This document shows, piece by piece, positions 19,101 through 28,500 of a stretch of DNA of 64,000 nucleotides. The position numbers and the translations under genes are program-made. The stretch comes from Planctomycetaceae bacterium (GTDB lineage: Bacteria > Planctomycetota > UBA1135 > GCA-002686595), in contig WYBT01000012.1 of the NCBI GenBank assembly GCA_011525785.1, positions 124,001 to 188,000 of the forward strand, written 5' to 3'. Below the pieces are notes generated by a model that searched no databases, was not told where the DNA came from, and was given only the letters and a program-made list of their open reading frames with translations. Each line of letters opens with the position of its first letter. Position 1 is the stretch's first letter.

Positions 19101-19806
19101 CGTTCGGATCGTCGACCACGCTCACGCCGTCGGGGCCGCCGAGCTCAACCGTGCCCACGCGCCGCGAGATCGACGCTTCGCACAGGTCGGAGTCGTAGAC
19201 GTTGATGTAGGTCTCGAGCAGTTCGCCGTCGCGCAGATCGGCGATCGCCTCCCCCATCGCGACGTGGACCTTCTGCCAGGGCTGCGGAACACCGACCCAG
19301 CGCACGAAGTCCAGGCCTGCGAGAACGTCGACCGCGGCCGGCGCGAGCGCGACCTTGACGCAGTAGTGCGGGTGGAACTCGAGCACGCGCGCGCCGTGCT
19401 CGCGCAGCACTTCGAGGCGCTCCTCGGTGAGGCGCTTCTCGAACATCACGAAGGCGTAGGTCTCCTGCGCCGGACGGCCGTCGAGGTAGAGCGACTGCAA
19501 CGAGTTCGCGAGCAGCGGGTCGATGCGCTCACCCGCGGGCGGATAGTGCTTGCCGGCCGTGAAGCCCACGAAGAAGGGATCGCCGCTGGCCGGCGCGAGC
19601 ACGCGGTCCCCGTCGTCGCCGGGCTCGACCACCGGCGGCACGGGCAGCGGGATCGAGTCGTCGAGCGCGAGTTCCACCGAGGTGAACTGCGCGGGGTCGT
19701 TGAGCGGCGCGACGGGGAGCGACTCGGGCGAGTGGGGCGCGCGCAGCGAGTCGGGAACGCCGCTTTGCAGCGGACAGGCGAGGACCAGGGAGACGGCGAA
19801 GAGCAT
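16165..19806 (-). CDS. Large secreted S8 subtilase with Ig-like repeats (paralogue 3)
   Basis: The product is 1213 aa. The start is placed at the ATG 19806, giving the signal peptide MLFAVSLVLACPLQSG; an upstream in-frame ATG at 19875 would add a polar leader and is less likely. The triad is Asp in GEGDSGIEYSH (about 326), His in CGHGTHVAGTIMG (about 361) and Ser in KTGTSMAAPHVAG (about 556), with Asn in FAAGNDGSG. The N-terminal region includes LAHDESMPMVLADRTR. C-terminal repeats include STTNALGSYSCNP, and the terminal domain has LCVASPTIRT and GLDPGETVYCQYWMRDP. Sequence similarity to paralogue 2 is high in the terminal domain, suggesting relatively recent duplication or gene conversion there. 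Confidence 0.9.
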   Translation of the reverse strand: MLFAVSLVLACPLQSGVPDSLRAPHSPESLPVAPLNDPAQFTSVELALDDSIPLPVPPVVEPGDDGDRVLAPASGDPFFVGFTAGKHYPPAGERIDPLLANSLQSLYLDGRPAQETYAFVMFEKRLTEERLEVLREHGARVLEFHPHYCVKVALAPAAVDVLAGLDFVRWVGVPQPWQKVHVAMGEAIADLRDGELLETYINVYDSDLCEASISRRVGTVELGGPDGVSVVDDPNVGPKAWMSNGWQQRALQELGVDVFEYVDSIRAFRARISPSQIEALAALDFVQFIEPHGTPQLAHDESMPMVLADRTRTVWDGASTAVVGEGDSGIEYSHSGLTGFFWTASNLSGSAEATTDDLCGHGTHVAGTIMGSGAVEDSYEGAAQGIANLATTRFFNTKMFYGTGCWYGGSSMATVFGTFDSSITDGSGNVTPRPHVTNQSWGTPAPSGGAFGTEADCRTIDASVFTYTQLHVFAAGNDGSGASTVRIEPSSKNVFTVGGVRDYAEGAEDPGEMYTSSSRGPTGDARWKPNISAPATRILSCDADNLTGYVLKTGTSMAAPHVAGIAAQLMDHHSFLRHNAVTTGALLMASAMTKNDIVLSTPTSSHLDSWGAGRVDAYKAHYGPGGVYFWGWTQGTSTGTYVDVPVNANATRLSVCMYYHEAAASSGASQALVNDLDLWIDSPTNGNTTTTNTGEFSAQQSARDNTEIRLINNPVEGNWRIKVHPQSATSNSRVGLAVLVHYDDTTPNGTLNVTASDTAIKPNENVSITATATNPEYVASAVFFDSTSVGDTLQNSTGVLEDGATANYMNNQHLGRDVLVGTIAPNDSRSVTWTTRWATEGFKLFSVNARSDNWVDKTDSVSIAVDGTPPTLPTGLTSSTHPAGVWRNSPNIALNWTPGSDNVSGVNGYSHVLQGVAALPNTSQDIGAVNSYATTLSGSFGTYYYSLRPVDRSGNWNASYVWYGPILYDGVQPNYITGLSSTTNALGSYSCNPSVTVVWDAMTDGGGSGVAGASYLWDHNPTTTPDATLESGPAAVSFTTNLAPSAQPWYFHIRPYDNAGNGQNQFHFGPIYITPSAATTYCTGKTNSLGCVPAISAVGSPSKSAGNLTVSCTQVINQKNGLLFFGFAPLNAPFQGGTLCVASPTIRTASQNSGGSTSGSNCSGSYSFTFSTAQMNLFGLDPGETVYCQYWMRDPQSASTTGLSNAAQFTICN

Positions 19807-19957
19807 GGCGCTTGATTCGTAGGAGGAAGTGGGTGGCCCGCCGTGGCGGACCGTGGATGCACTCATCCCAGCCATCCGCGCCCGAGCTGGGGCGTTACGT
19901 GGGAAATCGCAACGACCCGAACGGGGCTACTTGGAGTCCGGCGTCGCGACCGCGGCG

Positions 19958-20317
19958 TCAGCTCGGCCGCGGCGCGCAGGGCGGCGCGCCATCGCCCGGG
20001 CGCGGCGGCGCAGCGGCCAGCGGCGGCGGCTTCTGATCCGCTCGCTCCAACGCGATCAACGCGCCGGCGTCGACCTCCACCAGTCCGCGCTGCACGAGGA
20101 CGTGGATGCGCTCGAGCAGTTCGGCCGCCAGCGCCGGCTGCGCGCGGCACAGCTCCTCGAGCACCGCCGGGCCCTCGTTCTCGATGCGCTCGAGGCACTC
20201 GAAGGTGAGCTGCTCGAGCTGCGCCTCGCGCGCGCTCGCCCGCTGGCGCTCGCCCTCGTCCGGTGAATCCGGTTCGTCCCGCGCGTCCACTTCGGCCTGT
20301 GCCACTGCAGGCTCCAT
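19958..20317 (-). CDS. Small protein resembling the N-terminal segment of the adjacent kinase
   Basis: The product is 119 aa, starting 30 nt after the kinase stop on the same strand. Residues 31-80 include QLTFECLERIENEGPAVLEE and LERIHVLVQRGLVEVD. Their spacing mirrors residues 18-65 of the kinase (FLYLEEREQGLCRNLEEFAR, then ERIRALESAGLLVSAD). This helical element often precedes the kinase domain in planctomycete kinases. The C-terminal 35 residues are proline/alanine-rich. I infer a real gene from this similarity and the operon position. It could be an interaction module for the kinase, or a remnant of a second kinase. Confidence 0.5.
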   Translation of the reverse strand: MEPAVAQAEVDARDEPDSPDEGERQRASAREAQLEQLTFECLERIENEGPAVLEELCRAQPALAAELLERIHVLVQRGLVEVDAGALIALERADQKPPPLAAAPPRPGDGAPPCAPRPS

Positions 20318-20347
20318 CCGGCGCGTGCGCGCCGCGTTACGAGACGT

Positions 20348-23260
20348 TCATTGATTCTCGAGCCGGCGCACCAGTGCTTCGAAGCGCGGATCTTCGCGCA
20401 GCACGCGCAGGTCTTTCGCCGTGCGCAGGCGCGTGGAGTCCGCGAAGCCGCCCTGGATCGCGGCGGCGAGCATCTCCAAGCCCAGCTCGAGCGCGCGGCC
20501 CTCGATCGACGCTGCGCCGCTCTCGCGCGCGGCGACGCTGATCTTGCCGAGCACTTCGACGCACTCGTAGAGCACATCCGGTCGCCCGGTCGCGTGACCG
20601 CGCCCCTCGACGACGAACTCCAGCGCGGTCTCGAGCTCGCCCGCGGCACGCCGCGCGCTGGCGCGCATGAACAGCGCGCTGGCGAGTCCGGCCTTGACGC
20701 CCGCGTGACCGCCGGTCGCCTCCAGCGCCGCGCGCAACAGCTCGACCGCGCGCGTGGAATTCGCCTCGGCCTCGTCGAGCCGCCCCAACTCGGTGGCGAT
20801 GCCGCTGTGGATCGAGAGCGCGACGCCGAAGAAGTAGCCGTACTCGATGCGCTCGGGGTAGCGCTGGACCAGCTGCTCGAGCGCCGCGACCGACTCGCGT
20901 GCGACGTCGTTCGCACTCGCGAAGTCGCCGTTGTTGGCGGTGTGGGCAGCGAGGTTCAAGCCGATCACGGCCACGCGTTTGCGCTGCTCGGGGTCCTCGG
21001 GGAAGTCGTTCGAGAGCGAGCGCGCCGCGTCGAATCCCTCGGTCAGCACGCGGGTCGCGCGCTGGACGTCGGCGTTCGTCATCAGGCGCAGGCCGTAGTT
21101 GTTGGCGAGCTCGATCATCTGCTCGCGGACGCGCACCGAGTCCGGCGTCTTGGCCAGCACGCGCTCGAGCAGCTCGAACGACTCGGCATAGCAGCGATCG
21201 GCGTCGTCCATGCGCGAGAGGTGCACGAGCACCTGGGCCGCGGCGGACAGCGAACTGGACAGAGCGAGTTCGAGATCGGGGTCGTCGGCCTCGAACTCGC
21301 GCAGCTTCCGCGCGAGCGCGGTCGCCTGCTCGTACAGCGAGAGGCTCTGCTCGGTCTCGCCGCGCGAGTAGACGGCATAGGCCAGCGAGTATCGCAGGAG
21401 CACCAGGTCGATGCCCGCGCGCAGCCGCTGGGGATCGTGGAAGTCCTCGTCGGCCAGGATCTCGATCGACTCGCGCCACAAGTCTTCGGCCCGCGCGGCG
21501 TCGCCGCTTCCGCTCGCCTGCACGGCGAGTTGCCCGAGCGCGCTGGCGAGCGTGTGGCGCGTCTTGAACGAGTTGTCGCTGAGCCGCGCCTCGCGCAGCA
21601 GCTCGATGGCGCGCTCGTAGCGCACGCGCGCCTCGTCGTAGCGCCCCAGCTCGCTGAGCAGGTCGCCGATCGAGCGCTCGGTGTAGGCGCGTTCACGCGC
21701 GAGCTCGGCGCTGCCCGCGGCCTCCGACTCCATCTGCGAGTAGAACTCGAGCGCCTTCTCCAGCAGCTTGCGCCGCACCGGCTGCATCTGCGGCACATCG
21801 GCCAGCGCGTCGGCGCCCGTCTCGGCCAGCATCTGCTCCACCGCCAGCCGCGCGCGCTCGTAGTTGGTCTGCGCGCGCTGGCGCTCGGCCGTCTCGCGCT
21901 CCAGCGCGCCCTCGAGTTCGCCGTTGGCGCGCGAGAGTTCCTCGCCGCGGCGTTCGATCTCGGCGTTCGCCTCCGTGAGCTCGCTGTTGAGCTTGCGCTG
22001 CTCCTCGGCCGCGCGCGCTTGCAGCACGCCGTACGTCGCCGGCCCGCCGATCGCGACGACCAGCGACAGCGCGGCTGCGAGCGCACGCGCCGGATGACGA
22101 CGCGCCCAACGCCAAGCGCGCTCGACGCCGCCCAGCGGGCGCATCGCGATCGGCCGGCCGTCGAGCAGGTTCGTGAGGTCGTCGCCGAAGGCGCGCGCGC
22201 TCTGGTAGCGGCGCTCGAGCTCGACCGACATCGCCGCGGCGCACACGGTCTCGACGTCGAGTGAGACGCTCGAGTTGAGCCGGCGCGGCGACTGGGCGGC
22301 GCCGGCGAGGATCTGCTGCACGATCTCGGTCACTCCCGCGCCCGAGTACGGCAGGCGCAGCGTGAGCAGCTCGTACAAGCTCACGCCGAGCGAGTACACG
22401 TCGGTGCGAGCATCCGCCTCCGAGGCCTTGCCGCTCGCGAGTTCGGGCGACATGTAAGCGGTCGAGCCCATCAGCGCGCCCGCGCCGGTGAGCCGCTCGG
22501 CGCCGCGCTGCGACGCCAGACCGAAGTCCACCACCAGCGCGCGGCCTTCGCGCGTGAGCATCACGTTCGAGGGCTTGATGTCGCGGTGCACGACGCCGCG
22601 CGAGTGCGCGTGCTCGAGCGCGGCGCACACCTGGCGCACGAGTTCGAGGCAGGCCTCGATCCACGGCCGCGCGAACAGCTCGCCCTCGACCGTTCCCGTG
22701 AAGGCGCAGGCCAGGTCGCGGCCCGTGAGGCTGTGCGGTTCGCGACCGCGCAGGCGCCGCAGCACCTCGTCGAGCGAGACGCCGTCGACGAGCTCCATGG
22801 CGTAGTACGGCACGCCGCGCTCTTCTCCGCAGGCGAACACGGCCGCGATGCCCGGATGCGAGAGTTTGGCGACGGCCTCCACCTCGCGGCGGAAGCGCTC
22901 GCGCGCGCCGTCGAAGTAGAGCTGCTCGGGACGGATCAGCTTCAGCGCGACGGCGCGTCCCAGCGAGCGCTGCTGCGCGCGGAACACCACGCCCATGCCG
23001 CCGCCGCCCAGTCGCTCGAGCAAGCGAAAGTCGCCGAGTTCCTCGGGAAACGGTTCGGCCGCATCGGCGCTGACGAGCAGCCCCGCCGACTCCAGCGCGC
23101 GGATGCGCTCAGCGACCGTCGCGTCCCTCGCGCGCGGGTGGCGCCGCGCAAATTCTTCGAGGTTCCTGCACAGGCCCTGTTCGCGCTCCTCGAGGTAGAG
23201 GAACACCAGATCCTCGTCGGCGGCCCCGCCCTCGCCGACACTCGCGCGCTTGGAATCCAT
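20348..23260 (-). CDS. Transmembrane Ser/Thr protein kinase with TPR region (PknB family)
   Basis: The product is 970 aa. A short helical element (about 18-65) precedes the kinase domain. The glycine loop is RLGGGGMGVVF (83-93), the lysine is in VALKLI (K107), the catalytic loop is HRDIKPSN (D227), DFG is at 245-247, and GSTAYMSPE leads into the P+1 loop. All key residues are present, so it should be active. One transmembrane helix lies near 392-412 (LAAALSLVVAIGGPATYGVL). A coiled coil (about 415-470) and about 450 residues of degenerate TPR-like helices follow. It is divergent from an ECF sigma gene with 92 bp between starts, a pairing common in planctomycetes. I infer a linked signalling role. 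Confidence 0.9.
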   Translation of the reverse strand: MDSKRASVGEGGAADEDLVFLYLEEREQGLCRNLEEFARRHPRARDATVAERIRALESAGLLVSADAAEPFPEELGDFRLLERLGGGGMGVVFRAQQRSLGRAVALKLIRPEQLYFDGARERFRREVEAVAKLSHPGIAAVFACGEERGVPYYAMELVDGVSLDEVLRRLRGREPHSLTGRDLACAFTGTVEGELFARPWIEACLELVRQVCAALEHAHSRGVVHRDIKPSNVMLTREGRALVVDFGLASQRGAERLTGAGALMGSTAYMSPELASGKASEADARTDVYSLGVSLYELLTLRLPYSGAGVTEIVQQILAGAAQSPRRLNSSVSLDVETVCAAAMSVELERRYQSARAFGDDLTNLLDGRPIAMRPLGGVERAWRWARRHPARALAAALSLVVAIGGPATYGVLQARAAEEQRKLNSELTEANAEIERRGEELSRANGELEGALERETAERQRAQTNYERARLAVEQMLAETGADALADVPQMQPVRRKLLEKALEFYSQMESEAAGSAELARERAYTERSIGDLLSELGRYDEARVRYERAIELLREARLSDNSFKTRHTLASALGQLAVQASGSGDAARAEDLWRESIEILADEDFHDPQRLRAGIDLVLLRYSLAYAVYSRGETEQSLSLYEQATALARKLREFEADDPDLELALSSSLSAAAQVLVHLSRMDDADRCYAESFELLERVLAKTPDSVRVREQMIELANNYGLRLMTNADVQRATRVLTEGFDAARSLSNDFPEDPEQRKRVAVIGLNLAAHTANNGDFASANDVARESVAALEQLVQRYPERIEYGYFFGVALSIHSGIATELGRLDEAEANSTRAVELLRAALEATGGHAGVKAGLASALFMRASARRAAGELETALEFVVEGRGHATGRPDVLYECVEVLGKISVAARESGAASIEGRALELGLEMLAAAIQGGFADSTRLRTAKDLRVLREDPRFEALVRRLENQ

Positions 23261-23352
23261 GCGTTGAGTCGAAGTCTACGACGCTCGAACAGGGGTATGC
23301 TTCGATCACGCGGCGAAGGTGCTCGAGAGCGTCGAGCCCGCGCCCCGCGCCC

Positions 23353-23976
23353 ATGAACGACGACGTCGGCCAACTCGCCGAACGCGCGGCCGCCGGCGAC
23401 CGAGCCGCGCTGGATCGCCTGCTGGAGCTCTACCTCCCCGAGCTGCGCGCCTTCGTGCGACTGCGCGCCGGCGCGGTGGTGCGCGCGCGCGAGTCGAGCT
23501 CGGACATCGTGCAGTCGGTGTGCCGCGAGGTGATCCAGCACGCCGAGCGTTTCCAATTCCCCAGCGAAGTGGCCTTCAAGCAGTGGCTGTACACCACCGC
23601 GCTGCGCAAGATCGTCAACCGCAAAGATTTCTACCTCGCGCAGAAGCGCGACGCGCAGCGCGAGATCCCGATCTCGAGCGGCGACAACTCCAAGGCCGAG
23701 CGCCAGCTGTTCGACTGCTACCGCTCGTTCTCGTCGCCCAGCCGCCAGGCGATGGTGCGCGAGGAGATCGAGCGCGTCGAGAAGGCCTTCGAGGACCTGC
23801 CCGAGGAGTACCGCGAGGTGATCACGCTCGCGCACGTCGTGGGGCTTTCGCGCGCGGAGATCGCACAGCAGATGGGCAAGAGCGAAGGCGCCGTGCGCGT
23901 GCTCCTGCACCGCGCGTTGGCGCGCGTGTCCGCGTTGCTCGCCGACCCCAACGCCAGCAAACCGGCGCAGGACTGA
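23353..23976 (+). CDS. ECF-type RNA polymerase sigma factor
   Basis: The product is 207 aa. Region 2 covers about 8-95: LPELRAFVRLRAG, then SSDIVQSVCREVIQHAERF and FKQWLYTTALRKIVNRKDF. Region 4 covers about 140-195: EEIERVEKAFEDLPEEYREV and LSRAEIAQQMGKSEGAVRVL, the DNA-reading helix-turn-helix. This ECF01-like layout is frequent in planctomycetes beside protein kinases. No anti-sigma gene is adjacent; the divergent kinase is the plausible regulator. The next gene starts 10 nt downstream. Confidence 0.9.
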   Translation: MNDDVGQLAERAAAGDRAALDRLLELYLPELRAFVRLRAGAVVRARESSSDIVQSVCREVIQHAERFQFPSEVAFKQWLYTTALRKIVNRKDFYLAQKRDAQREIPISSGDNSKAERQLFDCYRSFSSPSRQAMVREEIERVEKAFEDLPEEYREVITLAHVVGLSRAEIAQQMGKSEGAVRVLLHRALARVSALLADPNASKPAQD

Positions 23977-23985
23977 GCGCAGGCG

Positions 23986-25464
23986 ATGGAGCTCGAATTC
24001 CACGGCGCCAGCGGGGAAACGACGGGCTCCTGCCACCTGCTGCGCGCCGGCGGCAAGACCATCCTGCTCGAGTGCGGACTGTTCCAGGGCCGGCGCGCCA
24101 AGACCTACGCGCGCAACTTGAAGCTCGGCTTCGACGCGCGCGCCATCGATGCGGTGGTGCTGAGCCACGCGCACATCGATCACTCCGGGCGCCTGCCGCT
24201 GCTCGTGCAGCGCGGCTTCAAGGGCGCGATCCACTCCACCGCCGCAACGCGCGATCTGTGCGACGCGATGCTGAGCGACTCGGCCATGATCCAGTTGCGC
24301 GACGCCGAGTATCTGAGCCGCCGACGCCTGATCGAGCGCGTGCGCGGCCAGCGCGTCGGCCCGGCTGGACACTGGCGCCCCAGCGAGGACGAGCCGCCCT
24401 CGCGCGGCGTTTCGAACCTCGGCGCGCGCGAGTTCGCGCCGCTGTACCTCGAAGAGGACGTGCGCGCGACGATGAAGCGCTTCAAGCCGCACGCCTGTGG
24501 CGAGTGGTTCGCGATCGGTCCGCAGGTGCGCGTGCGGCTGCACGACGCGGGGCACATTCTCGGCTCGACCTGGGTCGAGCTCGAGGTGCGCGAGCGCAGC
24601 GGAGTGCGGCGCCTGGTGTTCACCGGCGACTGGGGCCGCGCGCAGCCGATCCTGCGCGACCCCGAGCCGCTGCGCGCGGGCGATGTGCTGATCTCCGAGT
24701 GCACCTACGGCGATCGGCGCCATCCCCCGCTCGACAACACCGAGGCCGAACTCGAAGCCGCGGTCGAGCGGCTGATGAAGCGCGGTCGCGGCAAGCTCCT
24801 GATCCCCGCCTTTGCCGTCGGACGCACGCAGCACGTGCTGTACGTGCTCGAGTCGATCTTCGAGCGCCGCCGCGGCCCTGCGCTGCGCGTGGTGGTCGAC
24901 AGCCCGCTCGCCAAGCGCGCCACTGAGATCGTCTCCAAGCACCCCGAGTGCTTCGACCGCGAAGCGCTGGCGCGCATCCAGCGCGTGCAGAGCGGCGCCT
25001 CCAAGCGCCTGCACGTGTCGTTCACCGAGACCGTCGACGACTCCAAGGCGCTCAACCGCGAGAGCGGTCCGGTGGTGATCGTCTCGGCCTCGGGGATGAT
25101 GGAGTCCGGGCGCGTGCTGCACCACCTCGCCTGGAGCATCTCGAGCCCCGACACCGAGATCGCGATCGTGGGCTACCAGGCGCGCGGGACGTTGGGCCGC
25201 AAGCTGGTCGACGGCGAGAAAGAGATCAACATCCTCGGCTTCCGCTACGACGTGCGAGCGCGGATCACGACGATGAACGGTTTCTCCGCGCACGCCGACC
25301 GCGACGGGCTGATGGAGGCGCTCACGCCGCTCGCGCCCCAGGTCGAGACGTTGTTCCTGATCCACGGCGAGAACGACCAGCGCCTGCCGTTCGCGCGCGC
25401 TCTGCGCGACGCGGGCTTTGCGCGTGTCGAGTGCCCGCGCGACGCGCGCGTGTGGCGCGTGTGA
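23986..25464 (+). CDS. Metallo-beta-lactamase/beta-CASP ribonuclease (CPSF73/COG1236-like)
   Basis: The product is 492 aa. The MBL signature SHAHIDHSG at 60-68 supplies H61, H63, D65 and H66. DAGHILGS gives the next metal histidine and FTGDWGR the bridging aspartate. The beta-CASP insertion carries ISECTYGDRRHPP, IPAFAVGRTQHVLYVLE and VIVSASGMMESGRVLHHL, followed by GYQARGTLGRKLVDGE and NGFSAHADRDGL. All metal-binding residues are present. Family members cleave RNA as endo- or 5'-exonucleases. It follows the ECF sigma gene by 10 nt and probably shares its transcript. Its RNA target is unknown. Confidence 0.9.
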   Translation: MELEFHGASGETTGSCHLLRAGGKTILLECGLFQGRRAKTYARNLKLGFDARAIDAVVLSHAHIDHSGRLPLLVQRGFKGAIHSTAATRDLCDAMLSDSAMIQLRDAEYLSRRRLIERVRGQRVGPAGHWRPSEDEPPSRGVSNLGAREFAPLYLEEDVRATMKRFKPHACGEWFAIGPQVRVRLHDAGHILGSTWVELEVRERSGVRRLVFTGDWGRAQPILRDPEPLRAGDVLISECTYGDRRHPPLDNTEAELEAAVERLMKRGRGKLLIPAFAVGRTQHVLYVLESIFERRRGPALRVVVDSPLAKRATEIVSKHPECFDREALARIQRVQSGASKRLHVSFTETVDDSKALNRESGPVVIVSASGMMESGRVLHHLAWSISSPDTEIAIVGYQARGTLGRKLVDGEKEINILGFRYDVRARITTMNGFSAHADRDGLMEALTPLAPQVETLFLIHGENDQRLPFARALRDAGFARVECPRDARVWRV

Positions 25465-25475
25465 GCGCAAGCAGC

Positions 25476-25511
25476 GCAGGGCGGCCCGAGCCAGCGCTCG
25501 AACCGCCCCGC
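25476..25511. terminator. Candidate terminator between converging genes
   Basis: Arms 25476-25484 and 25503-25511 pair over 9 bp with one mismatch. An inner CGAG/CTCG stem can stack in between. It lies between the stop of the beta-CASP gene (25464) and that of the converging subtilase (25534). There is no T-tract, so confidence is limited. Confidence 0.45.
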
Positions 25512-25533
25512 AGTCAGCCCTCCACCGGGCGAG

Positions 25534-28500
25534 TCACTCGCACATCACGACCGCCACGGCGTCGCTCAGACCCGTTCCGTAGCTGTCGCCCGGATCGCGG
25601 TACCAGTACTGCGCGAAGATCACGCTGCCCGGCGCGTTGAAGCCGTTGGCGTTGGCGTAGGCGCGCGTGAAGGCGAAGTCGAACACGCCCGAGCAGTCGT
25701 TCGGGCCGGCGTTGCCGCCCGAGCTCAGCAGCGTCGTGCGGATCGTGGGCTGCGCGACGCACTTGAGTCCGCCCTGGAAGGGCTGCGCAGTCTCGGCGAA
25801 GCCCCAGAACAAGAGGCCCGACTTGTTGTTGATCACGTTGCTCGCCAGCAGGTGCAGGTCGTCCTGACCCGTGGCGCTCAGCCGTCCGCTCATCGACATC
25901 GTCGGGAGGCAGAACTGGCTGTTGAGCTTCGGCGTGCAGAGCGACCAGCCGCCGGCGGTCATCACCGAGTACGGACCGGCGTGCACGGTCGCGCTAGCGT
26001 TGCCCAGGGCATCGACCGCGCGCACGTGGAGGTAGTACACGGCCAGCGAGTCCGGCGCGTAGACGCTCGCGATGGGGATCACCACTTCGACCGAGGCGTC
26101 GGGGATGGTGTCGAGCACCTGGTCGAACTCGTACGAGTACCCGACGACCCCGACACCGGCGTCGAACGAGTCGTCCCACTGGAACTGCACGTTGCTGTCG
26201 CAGCCCCAGGCATTCACGGGGTGAGTCGTCGACACCACGTTGGCGGGCGCGCTCGGCGGCGTGCCGTCGACGTACACCACATTCGTCGTGCTCAGCGTCC
26301 CGACGTTGTCGGCGTAGCAGCTGGTGTCCACCTGCTTCCAGCCGTCGCTGTACCACTCGTACTGGAAGTTCGCCGAGCGCGAATTGCCGTTGAGGATGTC
26401 GCCCAGGAGGCATTCACTCGCGGAGTTGGTGCTGTCGAGCAGCGAGTCGTAGGGACCGTCGTTCAGATAGCGCCAAGAGTCGACCAGCCAACCGCCGCCC
26501 GGCGCGCTCGTGCGCAGGTGAGCCGCGGACGCGACCCAGTGCGGGTTGTAGACGGTGGACGTGAACGTCACCTCATCTCCAGGCCGCACGTAGGTCGCGT
26601 TCTGCGTCACCTGCAGCGTCGGGGCAGGCGTCGTGTCGTTGTAGATCGCGAAGGCGCTCACGCCGAAGCGCCCGGTCGTCGTCGCGCTGTAGGGATGCGC
26701 CTTCCAGCGGTACCAGCCCGAGGGCGGGTTCTCGATGTAGCGGATCTCGGTGGTGTTGCGACTCGACTGTCCGGCGTTGTACTCACCGGTGTTCGTGCCG
26801 GCGCTGAACGGCTCGCGGTCGATCCACAGGTCCCAGTCGTTGATCGCGGCCTGCGAGGCGCCCGCGGACGCGGCCTGCTCGTGCCAGGTCATGGTGATGA
26901 CCAGTCGCGCGCAGCCGGGGTAGACGTACACGTCGGCGTACGTGCCTTGTCCGGCGCCGAGATCGAAGCCCCAGTTCGTCCAGCCCGCGCCGTTGCTGTT
27001 GAAGTTGGCGTGGTAGGCCTGGACGCGACCTGCGCCGTACGTGTCGAGGTGGCCGTTGAGGTGCGTCGTGATGACCGTGTTGTCCTTGGGCACCGCCGTC
27101 GCCATCAGATTCGCCGCCATGCGCGCGGGCGCGTTGCGGAAGAACGAGTGGTTGTCGCACATCTGCGCGGCGACGCCGGAGACGTGCGGCGCAGCCATGC
27201 TCGTGCCGGCCTTGTAGGTGTAGGTCGAGGTGGTGTTCGCCTGCAGCGAGCGGATCCAGTCGCCGGGCGCGACGACGTTCGGCTTCCAGCGCGAGTCGGC
27301 CGCCAGGCCGCGGCTCGAGAAGTTCGAGAGCGCGCCGGGATAGGTCGAACCCGAGCGGAAGTCGTTCACGCTGCCGACCGTGAAGGCGTTCTTCGCCACC
27401 GCGGGCAGGCCCACCGTGCCGCTCGTCGGACCGTCGTTGCCGGCCGAGAAGACGTACAGCTGGTACTGCCAGAACACCTCGTCGTCGAGCAGGCGCGCCT
27501 CGTACTCGCTGCCCGTCCAGGCGCCGCCCATGGGCGAGCTGCCCCACGAGTTGTTGACCACCATCGGCCGCGCGTTCGCGCCGTAGGGTTGACGCATCAC
27601 GCTCAGCGCGCCGGCGAAGTCGACGATCTGGGTGGCGCACGAGGTGAAGATCTTCGCGTTGAAGAAGCGCCCGTTGACCCCGTTCGAGCCGACGCCCGGC
27701 GCCATGCCGCGGTGCTCGGGCGAAGCCGTGCCGTCGCCGGCGATCGTGCCGGTCACGTGCGTGCCGTGGCCGCACGGGTCGGCCCAGGGTCCGACGCCGC
27801 TGCCGGAGAAGTCCCAGCCCACGCCGTTGAAGTGGTAGAGCAGGTCCCAGTGCGAGGTCGAGATGCCCGAGTCGAGCTCGCCCACGCCGACCGGGAAGAA
27901 GCTGTTGCCGTTGGCGTAGTAGCGCGAGCTGTCGGCCATGATCATCGCGCTGGAGTCGTCGTGGTGCAGGCGCGCGAGCGTGACCGCTTCGACGAACTGC
28001 ACGAAGTCCAGCTCGGCGAGCAGCTCGAGCGCCGCCGCGCCGCCGCGCACGCGGAAGGTCCGCTGCGCGTCGTCGTAGACGCCGACTTCCAGACCCAGCG
28101 CCTCGAGCGCGCGCTGCTGCCAGCCGTTCGAACGCCAGGCGTGCGCTGCGGCGCGCTGGTCGCCGGCCGCGGCGCTCGCGTCGGGTCCGATCTCGATCGG
28201 GGTCGCGCTCACTTCGCGCGTCGAGGCCTCGCACAGGTCCGACTCGTACACGCTGACGTACATCTCCAGCCGCTCGCCGTCGCCGGCCTGCTGCGCGCGC
28301 TGCAGCAACGCGGGGTGGAACTTCTGCGTGGCGCGCGGTGCGCCGATCCAGCGCACGAAGTCGAGCGCCGCGACCTCGTCGATGCGCTCGGGCGGCAGCG
28401 CGACCTTGACGCAGTAGTGCGGATGGCGGCCCAGCACGCGGCAGCCCAGCTCTTCCAGCACCGCGAGCCGCTCCGGAGTGATGCGCCGCTCGAACATCAC

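Noticed and set aside
15703..19815. Plus-strand open frame of 1370 codons
   Set aside because: It is antisense to subtilase paralogue 3 and the end of the GDYXXLXY gene. Composition is R/A/V/H-rich with no motif; the opposite strand has a complete catalytic triad.
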